Shown here one piece after another: positions 57,401-64,000 of a DNA stretch of 64,000 bases. The DNA is from Nocardioides sp. 1609 (GTDB lineage: Bacteria > Actinomycetota > Actinomycetes > Propionibacteriales > Nocardioidaceae): positions 310,001-374,000 of the forward strand of contig NZ_SPUJ01000001.1 in the NCBI RefSeq assembly GCF_004522105.1, written 5' to 3'. A program made the position numbers and the translations under genes. The notes under the pieces were generated by a model. It saw only the letters and a program-made list of their open reading frames with translations, searched no databases and was not told where the DNA came from. The stretch's first letter is position 1. Every line of letters starts with the position of its first letter.

Positions 57401-58343
57401 GCACGGGCCCCTCCCCCGTCAGCTCGGTGCCGCAGGCGACCACCGTCGCCTCGGTGGGTCCGTAGGTGTTCCAGACCTCGCGGCCGGGGGCGACCAGGCG
57501 TGCAGCGAGCTCGGGCGGGCAGGCCTCCCCGCCCATGATCAGGAGCCGGACGTCGGTGAGCGCGGCGGCCGGCCAGAGGGCGACCAGGGTGGGCACGGTC
57601 GAGACGACGGTGACCCGGTTGGCGACGAGCCACGGCCCGACGTCGATGCCGCTGCGTACGAGGGCGCGCGGGGCCGGGACCAGGCACCCGCCGTAGCGCC
57701 ACGCGAGCCACATCTCCTCGCAGCTGGCGTCGAAGGCGACCGAGAGGCCGGCCATCACCCGGTCCCCGACGCCGAGGGGGCGGTCCTGGCAGAACATCCG
57801 CGACTCGGCGTCCACGAACGCCGCTGCCGAGCGGTGGGTGACCGCGACCCCCTTGGGCCGCCCCGTCGAGCCGGAGGTGAAGATCACCCAGGCGTCGTCG
57901 TCGAGACCGGGGTCGCTCGGCCGGCGCTGGTCGGGGGCCGCGGCCGGGCGACGCGGGACGACGACCAGGTCGTTGCCGACCACCGCGGCGACGTCCGCCT
58001 CGCCGAAGACGAGCCGGGCGCGCTCCTCGGGGTCGTCGGCGTCGACGGGCACGTAGGCGGCGCCGGCGAGCAGGATGCCGATGATGGCGACGTACAGGTC
58101 GGTGGTGCCCGAGGAGACCCGGACGCCGACCTTGTCGCCGGGGCCGACGCCGAGAGCGGCGAGCTCGGCGGCCAGCTCGTCGGCCGACTCCTCGAGCTCG
58201 GCGTAGGTGAGGACGCCGGTGCCGGCGTCGACCGCCGGCTCGTCGGCGGCCTGCGCGACGGTCTCCCGGAAGATCTCGACGAGGGTGCGCGGGGGCGGTG
58301 CGTGCGCGCCTCGGAGCAGCGGGTCGCCGGGGTGGTCGTTCAC
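54471..58343 (-). CDS. Pls/PosA-type membrane nonribosomal peptide synthetase (predicted poly-lysine type)
   Basis: Single-module synthetase of 1290 residues. An adenylation domain at about 20-490 has VIFTSGSTGRPKGVAVTH, FDASCEEMW, NTYGPTEATVV, YRSGDL and SGKVDRDALP. A thiolation domain at about 505-575 carries Ser535 in FFDLGGGSLS. Then come paired membrane helices (near 610-655, 825-900 and 1085-1140) alternating with hexapeptide-repeat-like soluble domains (e.g. LLGAQVGRDVDLHSVPPITG, ALGARIGKDVEASTV, LLGAKIGRGVWCETYW). That is the A-T-membrane-three-tandem-domain plan of epsilon-poly-L-lysine synthetase (about 1319 residues). Pocket residues read D-A-E-S-I-G-T-V-V-K, close to the lysine code. 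The GTG at 58343 has GGAGGG eight bases upstream. The GTG at 58352 would disrupt it. Confidence 0.9.
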   Translation of the reverse strand: MNDHPGDPLLRGAHAPPPRTLVEIFRETVAQAADEPAVDAGTGVLTYAELEESADELAAELAALGVGPGDKVGVRVSSGTTDLYVAIIGILLAGAAYVPVDADDPEERARLVFGEADVAAVVGNDLVVVPRRPAAAPDQRRPSDPGLDDDAWVIFTSGSTGRPKGVAVTHRSAAAFVDAESRMFCQDRPLGVGDRVMAGLSVAFDASCEEMWLAWRYGGCLVPAPRALVRSGIDVGPWLVANRVTVVSTVPTLVALWPAAALTDVRLLIMGGEACPPELAARLVAPGREVWNTYGPTEATVVACGTELTGEGPVRIGLPLDGWDLAVVDAEGHRVPEGATGELIIGGVGLARYLDPAKDAEKYAAMPTLGWDRAYRSGDLVVHDPAGLLFGGRADDQVKLGGRRIELGEIDSALLALPGVHGAAAAVRRSAAGNSLLVGYVSVDDDFDQTAALALLRRDMPAALVPRLAVVDTLPTRTSGKVDRDALPWPLPRSTDPTASGFSATEAWVADLWLDILGSGAETRTADFFDLGGGSLSAAQLVSRLRARFPEVVVGDLYEHPTLGDLGAHLEGMAAAGPASDRSVRPTPLKTQAGQVVATALVRCLAVPRWLFWVGLACLLLGTLDGLGWLPDVPAWLLVVLGAAFVAPPGRMLLAAGAARILLRPVEPGDHPRGGKAHLRLWLAGHVADELGAVGLAAAPFMTWYARLLGAQVGRDVDLHSVPPITGLLTLGRGCSIEPEVDLSGYWVDGDVLHLGAVRVGARARVGARSMLCPGAHVGADAEVGPGSSVFGHVPDGGFWSGSPAERISDDARGPWSERPSNSRWWVAAYGTVALLLAALPVVAVLVGALPPLFLADRPDDAAGLLALAAWLPLSTVVGLVALALLVLAVVRVAGKAVVTGVHPVRSRPALAVWTTMRVLDEARTWLFPLYSSTLTPYWLRALGARIGKDVEASTVLMIPSLTQVNDESFLADDTLIGGYELGGGWLRAERVKIGKRAFVGNSGMAAPGRRVPKASLVAVLSAAPQRRTASKGESWLGSPPAPLRRTAPATADDRTFDPPTRLRVYRALVEVCRLVPAMVGFGLAGLVTTGVVALLDGPGVVAAVLLTGPLLVAAGLAAALVAVAAKWVLIGRLRPGSHPLWSGFVWRNELSDTFVEVVAAPWFARAVSGTPILNAWFRLLGAKIGRGVWCETYWMPETDLVELGDGATVNQGSVVQTHLFHDRRFSTDVVTLERGATLGPNSVILPAATLGRHATVGPVSLVMRGESVPDRTTWIGNPIGPWDGGHQPR

Positions 58344-58355
58344 TGGACACACCCT

Positions 58356-58367
58356 CCCTCATGAGGG
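58356..58367. promoter_or_regulatory. Palindrome overlapping the ribosome-site region of the synthetase gene
   Basis: CCCTCATGAGGG is a perfect 12-bp palindrome immediately before the GGAGGG ribosome site of the Pls-type gene. It could be an operator or a small hairpin masking the site. No regulator gene is adjacent. Confidence 0.3.
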
Positions 58368-58475
58368 TGAACGGGAGGTGACGGCGTCCAGGCCGCGGCC
58401 GCGGCCGCGGTTGCCGGGCGCGCGGCTCCGGAGGCTCCTCGCCGTTCCGCCTGGTGCGGGTGCGCAGCCGGCGTG

Positions 58476-59384
58476 CTACCGACCGGGTCGGGCGGGGCCC
58501 GCGGTGTGGGCGTGGATCGCGGGGACCACGTCGCTCCACGTGGACCGGGGCGGCACCTGGTGGCCCATGCCCTCGACGACGAGCAGCCGCGCACCGGGGA
58601 CGGCGACCGCCAGCGCCTCGCCGTGGGCGAGCGGGAAGAGCGGGTCCTGGCTGCCGTGGACGACGAGGGTCGGGACGGCGAGGTGGTGGACGTCGGGCGG
58701 CGGGCGGTCGTCCTCACCGTCCTCACCGCCGTCCTCACCGCCGTCCTCGCCGCCGACGACGAGCCAGTGGTTGCCGGCGGCCGCGACGTCGTGGCTGCGG
58801 TCGAACGTCGCCCCGGCGGCCGCCCGGGCGTCGTCGACGTCGACGCCCAGGGCTCCCGAGAAGGCGCGCTCGCCGGCCAGGGACCACGCGACCACCGCGT
58901 CGCGGTCGCTCCAGTCGGGATCGGGCGGCGGGTCCTCGAACCAGGCCGCGGCCGCCGGGGCCGGACCGGGCAGCGGCGCGTCGATCCCGCCGATCGCGCT
59001 GGTGGCGACGAGGGTCAGCGACGCGACCAGGTCGGGTCGGCGCAGGGCGACCGACTGCGCGATGCCGCCGCCCATCGAGACCCCGACGAGGTGGGCCGGG
59101 CCCAGGTCGAGCGCCTCCAGGAGACCCTCGGCGTCGCGGTCGAGCGCGTCGCCGTCGTACGCCGGGGCGCCGGGCGGGCCCGTGGTCGAGCGGCCGGTGT
59201 CGCGGTGGTCGTAGCGGACGACGTGGCGGCCGCCGGCGGCGAGCGCTGCGCACCAGTCGGGCGACCACCCGTCCATGGAGGCGGCCGCTCCGGACAGCAG
59301 GACGACGAGCGGGTCGCCCGGGTCGCCGAAGGCCTCGACGCACAGCTCGACGTCGCCGACCGGGACCTGCGTGCTGGTGCTCAC
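58476..59384 (-). CDS. Alpha/beta hydrolase
   Basis: Soluble hydrolase of 302 residues. LVVLLSGAAASMDGW (oxyanion region), VRYDHRDTGRST, nucleophile elbow VGVSMGGGIAQS, acid region VVHGSQDPLFPL and catalytic His in EGMGHQVPP are intact, resembling small-ester hydrolases of the haloperoxidase/lactonase type. An acidic insert (GGEDGGEDGGEDGEDD near residue 215) is encoded by 12-bp repeats at 58712-58756 and probably forms a variable surface loop. The GTG at 59384 overlaps the EVE-domain gene by four bases. The substrate is unknown. Confidence 0.85.
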   Translation of the reverse strand: MSTSTQVPVGDVELCVEAFGDPGDPLVVLLSGAAASMDGWSPDWCAALAAGGRHVVRYDHRDTGRSTTGPPGAPAYDGDALDRDAEGLLEALDLGPAHLVGVSMGGGIAQSVALRRPDLVASLTLVATSAIGGIDAPLPGPAPAAAAWFEDPPPDPDWSDRDAVVAWSLAGERAFSGALGVDVDDARAAAGATFDRSHDVAAAGNHWLVVGGEDGGEDGGEDGEDDRPPPDVHHLAVPTLVVHGSQDPLFPLAHGEALAVAVPGARLLVVEGMGHQVPPRSTWSDVVPAIHAHTAGPARPGR

Positions 59385-59890
59385 GGCGGTGGTGACCCGA
59401 TCACCCGAGCGGACTCATCGCCCGCCCACGCGGCGTCGCGCATCGCGCCCGCCACGGCGGCGAAGTCCCCGGCCGGCACCTCGAACAGCCCGCGCCGGAA
59501 CGGCAGCCCCCAGTGCTCCTCGTCGTCGACGAAGCCGAGCACCGGCAGCAGCGGCCGGACCGGGACCGCCACGACCCGCTCGAACTCGACGCGGCGCCGC
59601 CACGGGCGGAGGCCGGGACCCACCTCGACGCGGTAGGGCTCGTCGTCGGCGACCACACCGAGCGCGGTGAACCGCTGCAGCGGCCTGCCGGCCCCGATGG
59701 TCTCCCGCGGCGAGTAGAAGGCGATCCCGTCGCCGCGTGCCAGCCGCTTCAACCGGGTGTCGGTGCCGTGGCCGGCCTGGGTGAACCCGCCCTCCACCCC
59801 GAGCAAGACGTGGTCGTGGCTGATCGTGTTGATCCAGTGGCGCGGCACGTCGTCCAGCCAAGCAGGGGGCGGAGACGGTTCTGCGCCCAT
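59381..59890 (-). CDS. EVE domain-containing protein
   Basis: PUA-like EVE protein of 169 residues: [71 protein letters not shown] and the ending LFEVPAGDFAAVAGAM match the small EVE family whose members bind modified bases in nucleic acid (family knowledge). Here it is a stand-alone domain not fused to a nuclease, so no restriction function is implied. It precedes the alpha/beta hydrolase by GTGA overlap. Upstream lies repeat element family 3. Confidence 0.85.
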   Translation of the reverse strand: MGAEPSPPPAWLDDVPRHWINTISHDHVLLGVEGGFTQAGHGTDTRLKRLARGDGIAFYSPRETIGAGRPLQRFTALGVVADDEPYRVEVGPGLRPWRRRVEFERVVAVPVRPLLPVLGFVDDEEHWGLPFRRGLFEVPAGDFAAVAGAMRDAAWAGDESARVIGSPPP

Positions 59891-59925
59891 CCCGACGTAG
59901 CCCGGGCGGACTGGGCGGCCGATAC

Positions 59926-59986
59926 CTGAACTTGTCGGCCGGGATCCCGGCCCCCAAGTTCAGATTTCCCCGGCCGACCGGGGAAA
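59926..59986. repeat. Composite hairpin repeat, family 3, copy B
   Basis: CTGAACTTG ... GGCCGGGATCCCGGCC ... AAGTTCAG is followed by TCCCCGGCCGACCGGGGA, matching copy A at 42004-42087 except for a few bases and the missing left 18-bp palindrome. It sits between divergent genes, so it is not a simple terminator. Confidence 0.85.
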
Positions 59987-60022
59987 CCCCGGCCACCGGG
60001 CCCACCCGCGATGATGGGCCCC

Positions 60023-61201
60023 ATGCGGATCGGGATCGTGGGGCTCGGGACCGGCGGGACGACGCTCGCCTGCCTGCTCACCGACGCCGGGCACGACGTC
60101 ACCGTCGTCGAGCAGGCCACCGACCCGCGGCCGGTCGGGGCGGGCATCTGGCTGCAGGCGATGGGGCAGGAGGTGCTGGGCCGGCTCGGCCTCCTGGAGC
60201 AGCTGCGCGCGGTCTCGCGCCCGGTGGAGCGGGTCACCATCATGACGGCGTCCGGACGCCGCCTCGTCGACCTCGGGTACGACGCCCTACCGGGCGCCGT
60301 GCCGGCCCTCGGCGTTCACCGCGGGGCGCTGTTCACGGTGCTGCACGACGCGGTGCTGGCGCGCGGCGTCGACGTCCGGCTGGGGGTGCCGGTCACCGGC
60401 GTCCGGCCGACGGCGTCCGGGATGACCGTCGAGACGGACGGCGGTGACCTCGGCTCGTTCGACCTCGTGGTCGGCTGTGACGGCGCCCGCTCGCGGGTGC
60501 GGTGGAGCATGCGCGTCACCGCCCGCGACCAGCCCTACGGGTACGGCGCGCTCTGGTCGGTCGTCGACGACCCCGACGAGACCGCCACCGACACCCTCTT
60601 CCAGTGCCTGGGCGGCACCTCGGCCTACCTCGGCGTGCTGCCGACCGGTCGCGGCCGGACGTCGATGTTCTGGTCGGTCCGCACCCGCGACACCGCCCGG
60701 GTCCTCGCCGCCGGCCTCCCGGCCTGGCGGGCCGCGGCGGCGCCGTACGCCGGACCGCACGCCGCGCTCCTCGACCGGGTCACCGAGCTGCTGCCGGCGA
60801 CCTACCGCGACGTCGTGGTGCGGACGCCGGTGCGGGTCGAGGGCCGGTACGGCGCCGCGCTGGTCGGCGACAGCGCACACGCGATGAGCCCGCAGCTCGG
60901 CACCGGCACCTCGTTGGCGCTGGCCGACGCCTGGTCGCTGGCCCACGCCCTCGGCACCCGGCCCGCGCTCGCCGACGCCCTCGGCGCCTACGCCCGCGAC
61001 CGCGCGGCGCACCTGCGCTGGTACCAGTGGGCGACCCGGCTGATGATGCCCGTCTTCCAGAGCGACCTCGCCCCGCTGGCCTGGCCGCGCGACGGGCTCG
61101 CGCCGCTGCTCACCCGGGTCCCGGGCGTCGCGCCGCTGCTGGTCGGCACGCTGTGCGGGGACCGGACGTCGCCCTGGACGACCTGGACGCTGCCCGGCTG
61201 A
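60023..61201 (+). CDS. FAD-dependent monooxygenase
   Basis: Flavoprotein hydroxylase of 392 residues of the p-hydroxybenzoate hydroxylase fold. Rossmann motif MRIGIVGLGTGGTTLACLLTDAGHDVTVVEQ, the DG motif VVGCDGARSRVR and the second FAD motif ALVGDSAHAMSPQLGTGTSLALADAW are present. Starts at 60011 and 60014 would add four and three residues before the dinucleotide fold. The ATG at 60023 is preferred. No pathway genes flank it, so the aromatic or other substrate is open. Confidence 0.87.
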   Translation: MRIGIVGLGTGGTTLACLLTDAGHDVTVVEQATDPRPVGAGIWLQAMGQEVLGRLGLLEQLRAVSRPVERVTIMTASGRRLVDLGYDALPGAVPALGVHRGALFTVLHDAVLARGVDVRLGVPVTGVRPTASGMTVETDGGDLGSFDLVVGCDGARSRVRWSMRVTARDQPYGYGALWSVVDDPDETATDTLFQCLGGTSAYLGVLPTGRGRTSMFWSVRTRDTARVLAAGLPAWRAAAAPYAGPHAALLDRVTELLPATYRDVVVRTPVRVEGRYGAALVGDSAHAMSPQLGTGTSLALADAWSLAHALGTRPALADALGAYARDRAAHLRWYQWATRLMMPVFQSDLAPLAWPRDGLAPLLTRVPGVAPLLVGTLCGDRTSPWTTWTLPG

Positions 61202-61254
61202 GCGACTCGCGGGTCGCGCGACGTCGGTCCCCGACCGCGGTCCGCCGGGCACGC

Positions 61255-62226
61255 TCAGCCCTCGACGACCCTCTCGTGCGGCCGGCCGGGGTCGGGGTCG
61301 GCCGGATCGGGCTGGTGGGCCCGCAGGGCCTCGAGCTGGGCGCAGACCGCGACACCGAGGAACAACGAGATCGCCGACATCAGGCTCCAGAGCAGCAGCG
61401 CCACGATGCCGGCGAGCGGCCCGTAGGTGCTGCCGAAGGAGCCGCTCACGTTGACGTACAGCGCGAGGCCGGCGGCCGCGGCCATGCTGAGGACGACGGC
61501 GACGCCCGACCCCAGCGCCAGCCACGACAATGCCGGCTGCCGGCGCCGCGGTGCGTGGTCGAGCAGGACGGCGATCGTGGTGACCAGCAGGGCCAGGCCG
61601 GCCGGCCACCGCAGGACCTGCCAGGTGGTGTGGGCGGTGCCGGACCACCCGTACTCCGAGACCATCGCGTCGCCGAAGGCCCCGCCCGCGACGAGCAGGA
61701 AGAACCCGAGGCCGACCGGCAGCACCAGCACGGCCGTCAGCACCGCGGCGCGGCCGTACTTGGCCAGGGCGGGCCGGTCGCGGCGGATGCCGTAGATGCG
61801 GTTGCTGCCGCGCTCGACCTGGGCCATCGCGGTCGTCATCGAGACCAGTGCCAGCAGCAGGCCGAGCACGAGGGCCACCTCGCCGGCCCGCTCGGAGCCG
61901 CCCGAGACGGCCCCGGCGAGTGCGTCCTTGCCGTCACCGCCGGGCGAGACCGCCTCCACGGTCCGGGCGATCACCCGGGCCCAGCGCTCGTCGTCGACGT
62001 CGGCGGCCAGGCCGGTGACCGCGAGCAGGAACGGGACGACGCCCAGGCAGGTCTGCAGCGCCAGCGCCCGACTGTTGGTGAACCCGTCGCCGTAGCGGAA
62101 CCGGACGAACGCGCCGCGCAGCACCGCGCCCAGGCCGTGCTGCCGGGCGAGGTGCCAGGCGTCCTCGGCGTCGAGCTCCTCGCCGTCCATCTCGGTCGTG
62201 ACGGGCACGAGCCGGGCGGTGGTCAT
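61255..62226 (-). CDS. YihY/virulence factor BrkB family membrane protein
   Basis: Integral membrane protein of 323 residues with about six helices, including LALQTCLGVVPFLLAVTGLA, VALVLGLLLALVSMTTAMA, AVLTAVLVLPVGLGFFLLVAGG, LLVTTIAVLLDHAP, VVLSMAAAAGLALYVNVSG and GIVALLLWSLMSAISLFLGVAV. The motif QVERGSNRIYGIRRDR is typical of YihY proteins, and the sequence near the C terminus (GSTYGPLAGIVALLLW) is highly conserved in the family. Function is not established for the family. Confidence 0.88.
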   Translation of the reverse strand: MTTARLVPVTTEMDGEELDAEDAWHLARQHGLGAVLRGAFVRFRYGDGFTNSRALALQTCLGVVPFLLAVTGLAADVDDERWARVIARTVEAVSPGGDGKDALAGAVSGGSERAGEVALVLGLLLALVSMTTAMAQVERGSNRIYGIRRDRPALAKYGRAAVLTAVLVLPVGLGFFLLVAGGAFGDAMVSEYGWSGTAHTTWQVLRWPAGLALLVTTIAVLLDHAPRRRQPALSWLALGSGVAVVLSMAAAAGLALYVNVSGSFGSTYGPLAGIVALLLWSLMSAISLFLGVAVCAQLEALRAHQPDPADPDPGRPHERVVEG

Positions 62227-62259
62227 GGGAGAAGCATGGCGTCCCCCCGACGGCGACCC

Positions 62260-63837
62260 TCAGTTGACCTGGCGCTCGCGGTCGGCCCAGTAGGGCTTGC
62301 GCAGGTCGCGCTTGAGGATCTTGCCGGTGGGGTTGCGCGGCAGCGGGCCGGTGATGTCGACCGAGCGGGGACACTTGAACGCTGCCAGGTGCTCGCGGCA
62401 GAAGGCCACCAGCTCGGCCTCGGTGGCGCTCGCACCCTCGTGGAACGAGACGACGGCCTTGACCGACTCGCCCCAGGTGTCGTCGGGGATCCCGATGATG
62501 GCGACCTCCATCACGGCGGGGTGCTCGGCCAGGACGCGCTCCACCTCGGGCGAGTAGATGTTCTCCCCGCCGCTGATGATCATGTCCTTGAGCCGGTCCT
62601 GCACGAAGACGTAGCCGTCGGCGTCGACCTTGCCGAGGTCGCCGGTACGGAACCAGCCGTCGTCGGTGATGACCTGGGCGGTCTCCTCGGGCTTGCCGAG
62701 GTAGCCCTGGAAGACCTGCGGCGTGCGCAGCCACAGCTCGCCGTGCTCGCCGACGGCGACGTCCTCGAGCGTGCCGGGGTCGACGACCTTCACCTCGACG
62801 CCGGGGATCGGCTTGCCGGCCGAGACCAGCCGCTCCGGGTGCCCGTCGGCGACGGCGGTGCGGTGGTCCTCGGCCGAGAGCTGGGTCGCGACGCCGCCGA
62901 CCTCGGTCAGGCCGTAGACCTGGAGGAAGTCGGTGTCGGGCCAGGCCTCCATCGCGGCCCGCAGCAGCGGCGGCGGCATCGGGGCGGCTCCGTAGGTGTA
63001 GGTCTTGAGCGCGCCGAAGAGCCTCACGGCGTCCGGCCCGGTCTGGAGCACCTGCGCGAGCACGGCCGGCACGAGGAACGTCCGGTTGGCGCCGGCGAGG
63101 ATCGCGCCGGCCAGCGACGCGCCGTCGGGGTCGCGGGTCATCACGCTCGGGACGCCGTCGTTGATCGGGAACAGGACGTAGGAGGACCCGCCGACGTGGA
63201 AGAGCGGCATCGCCACCATGCACTTGTCGCCCGGTTCGAAGCTCCAGCCGTCGTGGGCGCTGCGGGTGTGGCTGACCATGTTGCGGTGGCTGAGCATGAC
63301 GCCCTTGGGCCGGCCCGTCGTGCCCGAGGAGTACATGACCAGGCAGGTGTCCTCCGGGGTGACGTCGGGCTGGCGCGACACCGGGGTCGCCGCGGCCAGC
63401 CAGGCCTCGTACTCGTCGTCGACGCCGTCCGGGGTCACCTCGATGACCCGCTCCACGCTCGTCAGCCGGTCGCGGATCTTCTCGATCGTGGGCATCAGCT
63501 CGGAGCCGACGAAGAGCACCCGGGCACCGCAGTCGTTGAGCGCGTAGTCGACCTCGTCGCCGGCCGAGCGCCAGTTGACGATCGCGTTGGCCGCGCCGAG
63601 GGACGCCGCGCCGAGCGAGGTCTCGACGCAGGCCGGGTGGTTCCGGTCGAGGAACGCGACCACGTCGCCGCGGCCGATCCCGTGGGCCAGCAGGCCGCCG
63701 GCGTTGCGGCGGACGCGGTCGTCCCACTCGCTCCAGGTGAAGGTGCGGGACAGGTAGGTCATCGCCTCGGCGTCCGGGGTCTCGGTCGCCCAGTGGGCGA
63801 TGCGGTCGTCGACGAACTGCGGCTCGGGAGCGCTCAT
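62260..63837 (-). CDS. AMP-dependent acyl-CoA synthetase/ligase (long-chain type)
   Basis: Adenylate-forming enzyme of 525 residues activating a fatty or aromatic acid to its CoA ester. Motifs YSSGTTGRPKGVMLSHRN (P-loop), YGLTEVGG, GDLGKVDADGYVFVQDRLKDMIISGGENIYS and PRNPTGKILKRDLRKPY with the catalytic Lys are intact. The ATG at 63837 (MSAPEPQFVDDR) was chosen. A CATGAT hexamer lies six bases upstream. The N-terminal region aligns with FadD-like ligases rather than NRPS modules. Chain specificity is not readable. Confidence 0.88.
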   Translation of the reverse strand: MSAPEPQFVDDRIAHWATETPDAEAMTYLSRTFTWSEWDDRVRRNAGGLLAHGIGRGDVVAFLDRNHPACVETSLGAASLGAANAIVNWRSAGDEVDYALNDCGARVLFVGSELMPTIEKIRDRLTSVERVIEVTPDGVDDEYEAWLAAATPVSRQPDVTPEDTCLVMYSSGTTGRPKGVMLSHRNMVSHTRSAHDGWSFEPGDKCMVAMPLFHVGGSSYVLFPINDGVPSVMTRDPDGASLAGAILAGANRTFLVPAVLAQVLQTGPDAVRLFGALKTYTYGAAPMPPPLLRAAMEAWPDTDFLQVYGLTEVGGVATQLSAEDHRTAVADGHPERLVSAGKPIPGVEVKVVDPGTLEDVAVGEHGELWLRTPQVFQGYLGKPEETAQVITDDGWFRTGDLGKVDADGYVFVQDRLKDMIISGGENIYSPEVERVLAEHPAVMEVAIIGIPDDTWGESVKAVVSFHEGASATEAELVAFCREHLAAFKCPRSVDITGPLPRNPTGKILKRDLRKPYWADRERQVN

Positions 63838-63960
63838 GCCGCGATCATGACGGGGCGGTGTGAGCCGCGCCACAGCCCGGCCGCCGATTCGAGACAGCTT
63901 CTTCCCTCTCCCCCAGCAGGGTCTCAGCGCCGTCACAGGAGCGCGGAGGAACCTCGAACC

Positions 63961-64000
63961 ATGAACGACACGCCCTCCCGCCCCGAGCACCCGGGATTCG
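63961..64000 (+). CDS. Start of a gene cut by the window edge
   Basis: An ATG at 63961 (MNDTPSRPEHPGF, then cut) is preceded by GGAGGAA about ten bases upstream, a good ribosome site. Only 13 residues are visible and no identity can be given. Positions 63838-63960 hold the divergent promoter region between this gene and the acyl-CoA ligase. Confidence 0.5.
   Translation, partial: MNDTPSRPEHPGF

Noticed and set aside
54471..58343. Synthetase as a siderophore-type NRPS module
   Set aside because: No condensation, thioesterase or tailoring genes are nearby, and the C-terminal half is membrane-bound and Pls-like.
59381..59890. EVE-domain protein as part of a modification-dependent restriction system
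   Set aside because: The protein is a stand-alone domain. No nuclease or methyltransferase is adjacent, only an alpha/beta hydrolase.

Overview
This window comes from a high-GC actinobacterium. The codon use is strongly G/C-ended, GTG starts are frequent, many genes overlap by four bases (ATGA/GTGA), and a mycothiol-dependent formaldehyde dehydrogenase, GuaB/GuaB3 pair, SigE-family sigma factor and His-tailed GroEL1 are all present. The gene order rplM-rpsI-glmM ... coaA-glmS-acpS-nnrDE-alr-tsaE-tsaB-rimI, with groES-groEL further along, best fits Nocardioidaceae (Nocardioides or a close relative). That placement is inference from gene content. No rRNA, tRNA, CRISPR array, phage or insertion sequence was seen.

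Left part (1-25 kb): a partial succinic-semialdehyde-type dehydrogenase, a sulfatase and an AidB-like acyl-CoA dehydrogenase. Next comes a leftward muropeptide-scavenging operon (serine hydrolase, L-Ala-D/L-Glu epimerase, NlpC/P60 peptidase), then a CapA-like protein, an EamA transporter and a secreted metzincin protease. These are followed by guaB3, a secreted protein, rnhA, guaB, the zwf-GH15 pair, an ACT-GNAT acetyltransferase, two Mce-associated-like membrane proteins, and groES-groEL1 under a double CIRCE operator.

Middle part (25-36 kb): an accessory-looking stretch between groES and rimI. It holds two paralogous exported proteins, a THUMP-like methyltransferase, the mycothiol formaldehyde-detoxification pair (dehydrogenase plus metallo-beta-lactamase-fold hydrolase), lipoproteins, a SigE-family sigma factor with a membrane-anchored partner, and two proteins resembling type VII secretion substrates. 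tsaD, often next to rimI in relatives, is not in the window.

Right part (36-64 kb): a core block runs leftward: rplM-rpsI, glmM, a GNAT, an FKBP lipoprotein, an ABC exporter, glmS, acpS, nnrDE, alr, a hydrolase, a GNAT-TsaE fusion, a cysteine hydrolase, tsaB and rimI. coaA lies within this region on the + strand. It feeds amino-sugar/peptidoglycan precursors, CoA/ACP maturation, D-Ala supply and tRNA t6A modification. Beyond citrate synthase lies the most distinctive locus: a membrane-bound Pls/PosA-type nonribosomal peptide synthetase whose adenylation pocket reads as lysine-like, translationally coupled to an M1 aminopeptidase. This is a candidate epsilon-poly-lysine-type synthesis and turnover module. 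An alpha/beta hydrolase, an EVE-domain protein, a flavin monooxygenase, a YihY-family membrane protein and an acyl-CoA ligase close the window.

Three intergenic inverted-repeat families occur here, each at two distant places. Two near-identical arrays of four 26-bp palindromes each sit between convergent genes at 20.8 and 53.0 kb. A CAATTG-ended palindrome lies at 10.2 and 42.5 kb. A CTGAACT hairpin joined to a TCCCCGGTCGACCGGGGA-type palindrome lies at 42.0 and 59.9 kb. At least nine genes have a TANNNT hexamer 6-8 bases before the start codon, which implies leaderless transcripts and was used here to choose starts.
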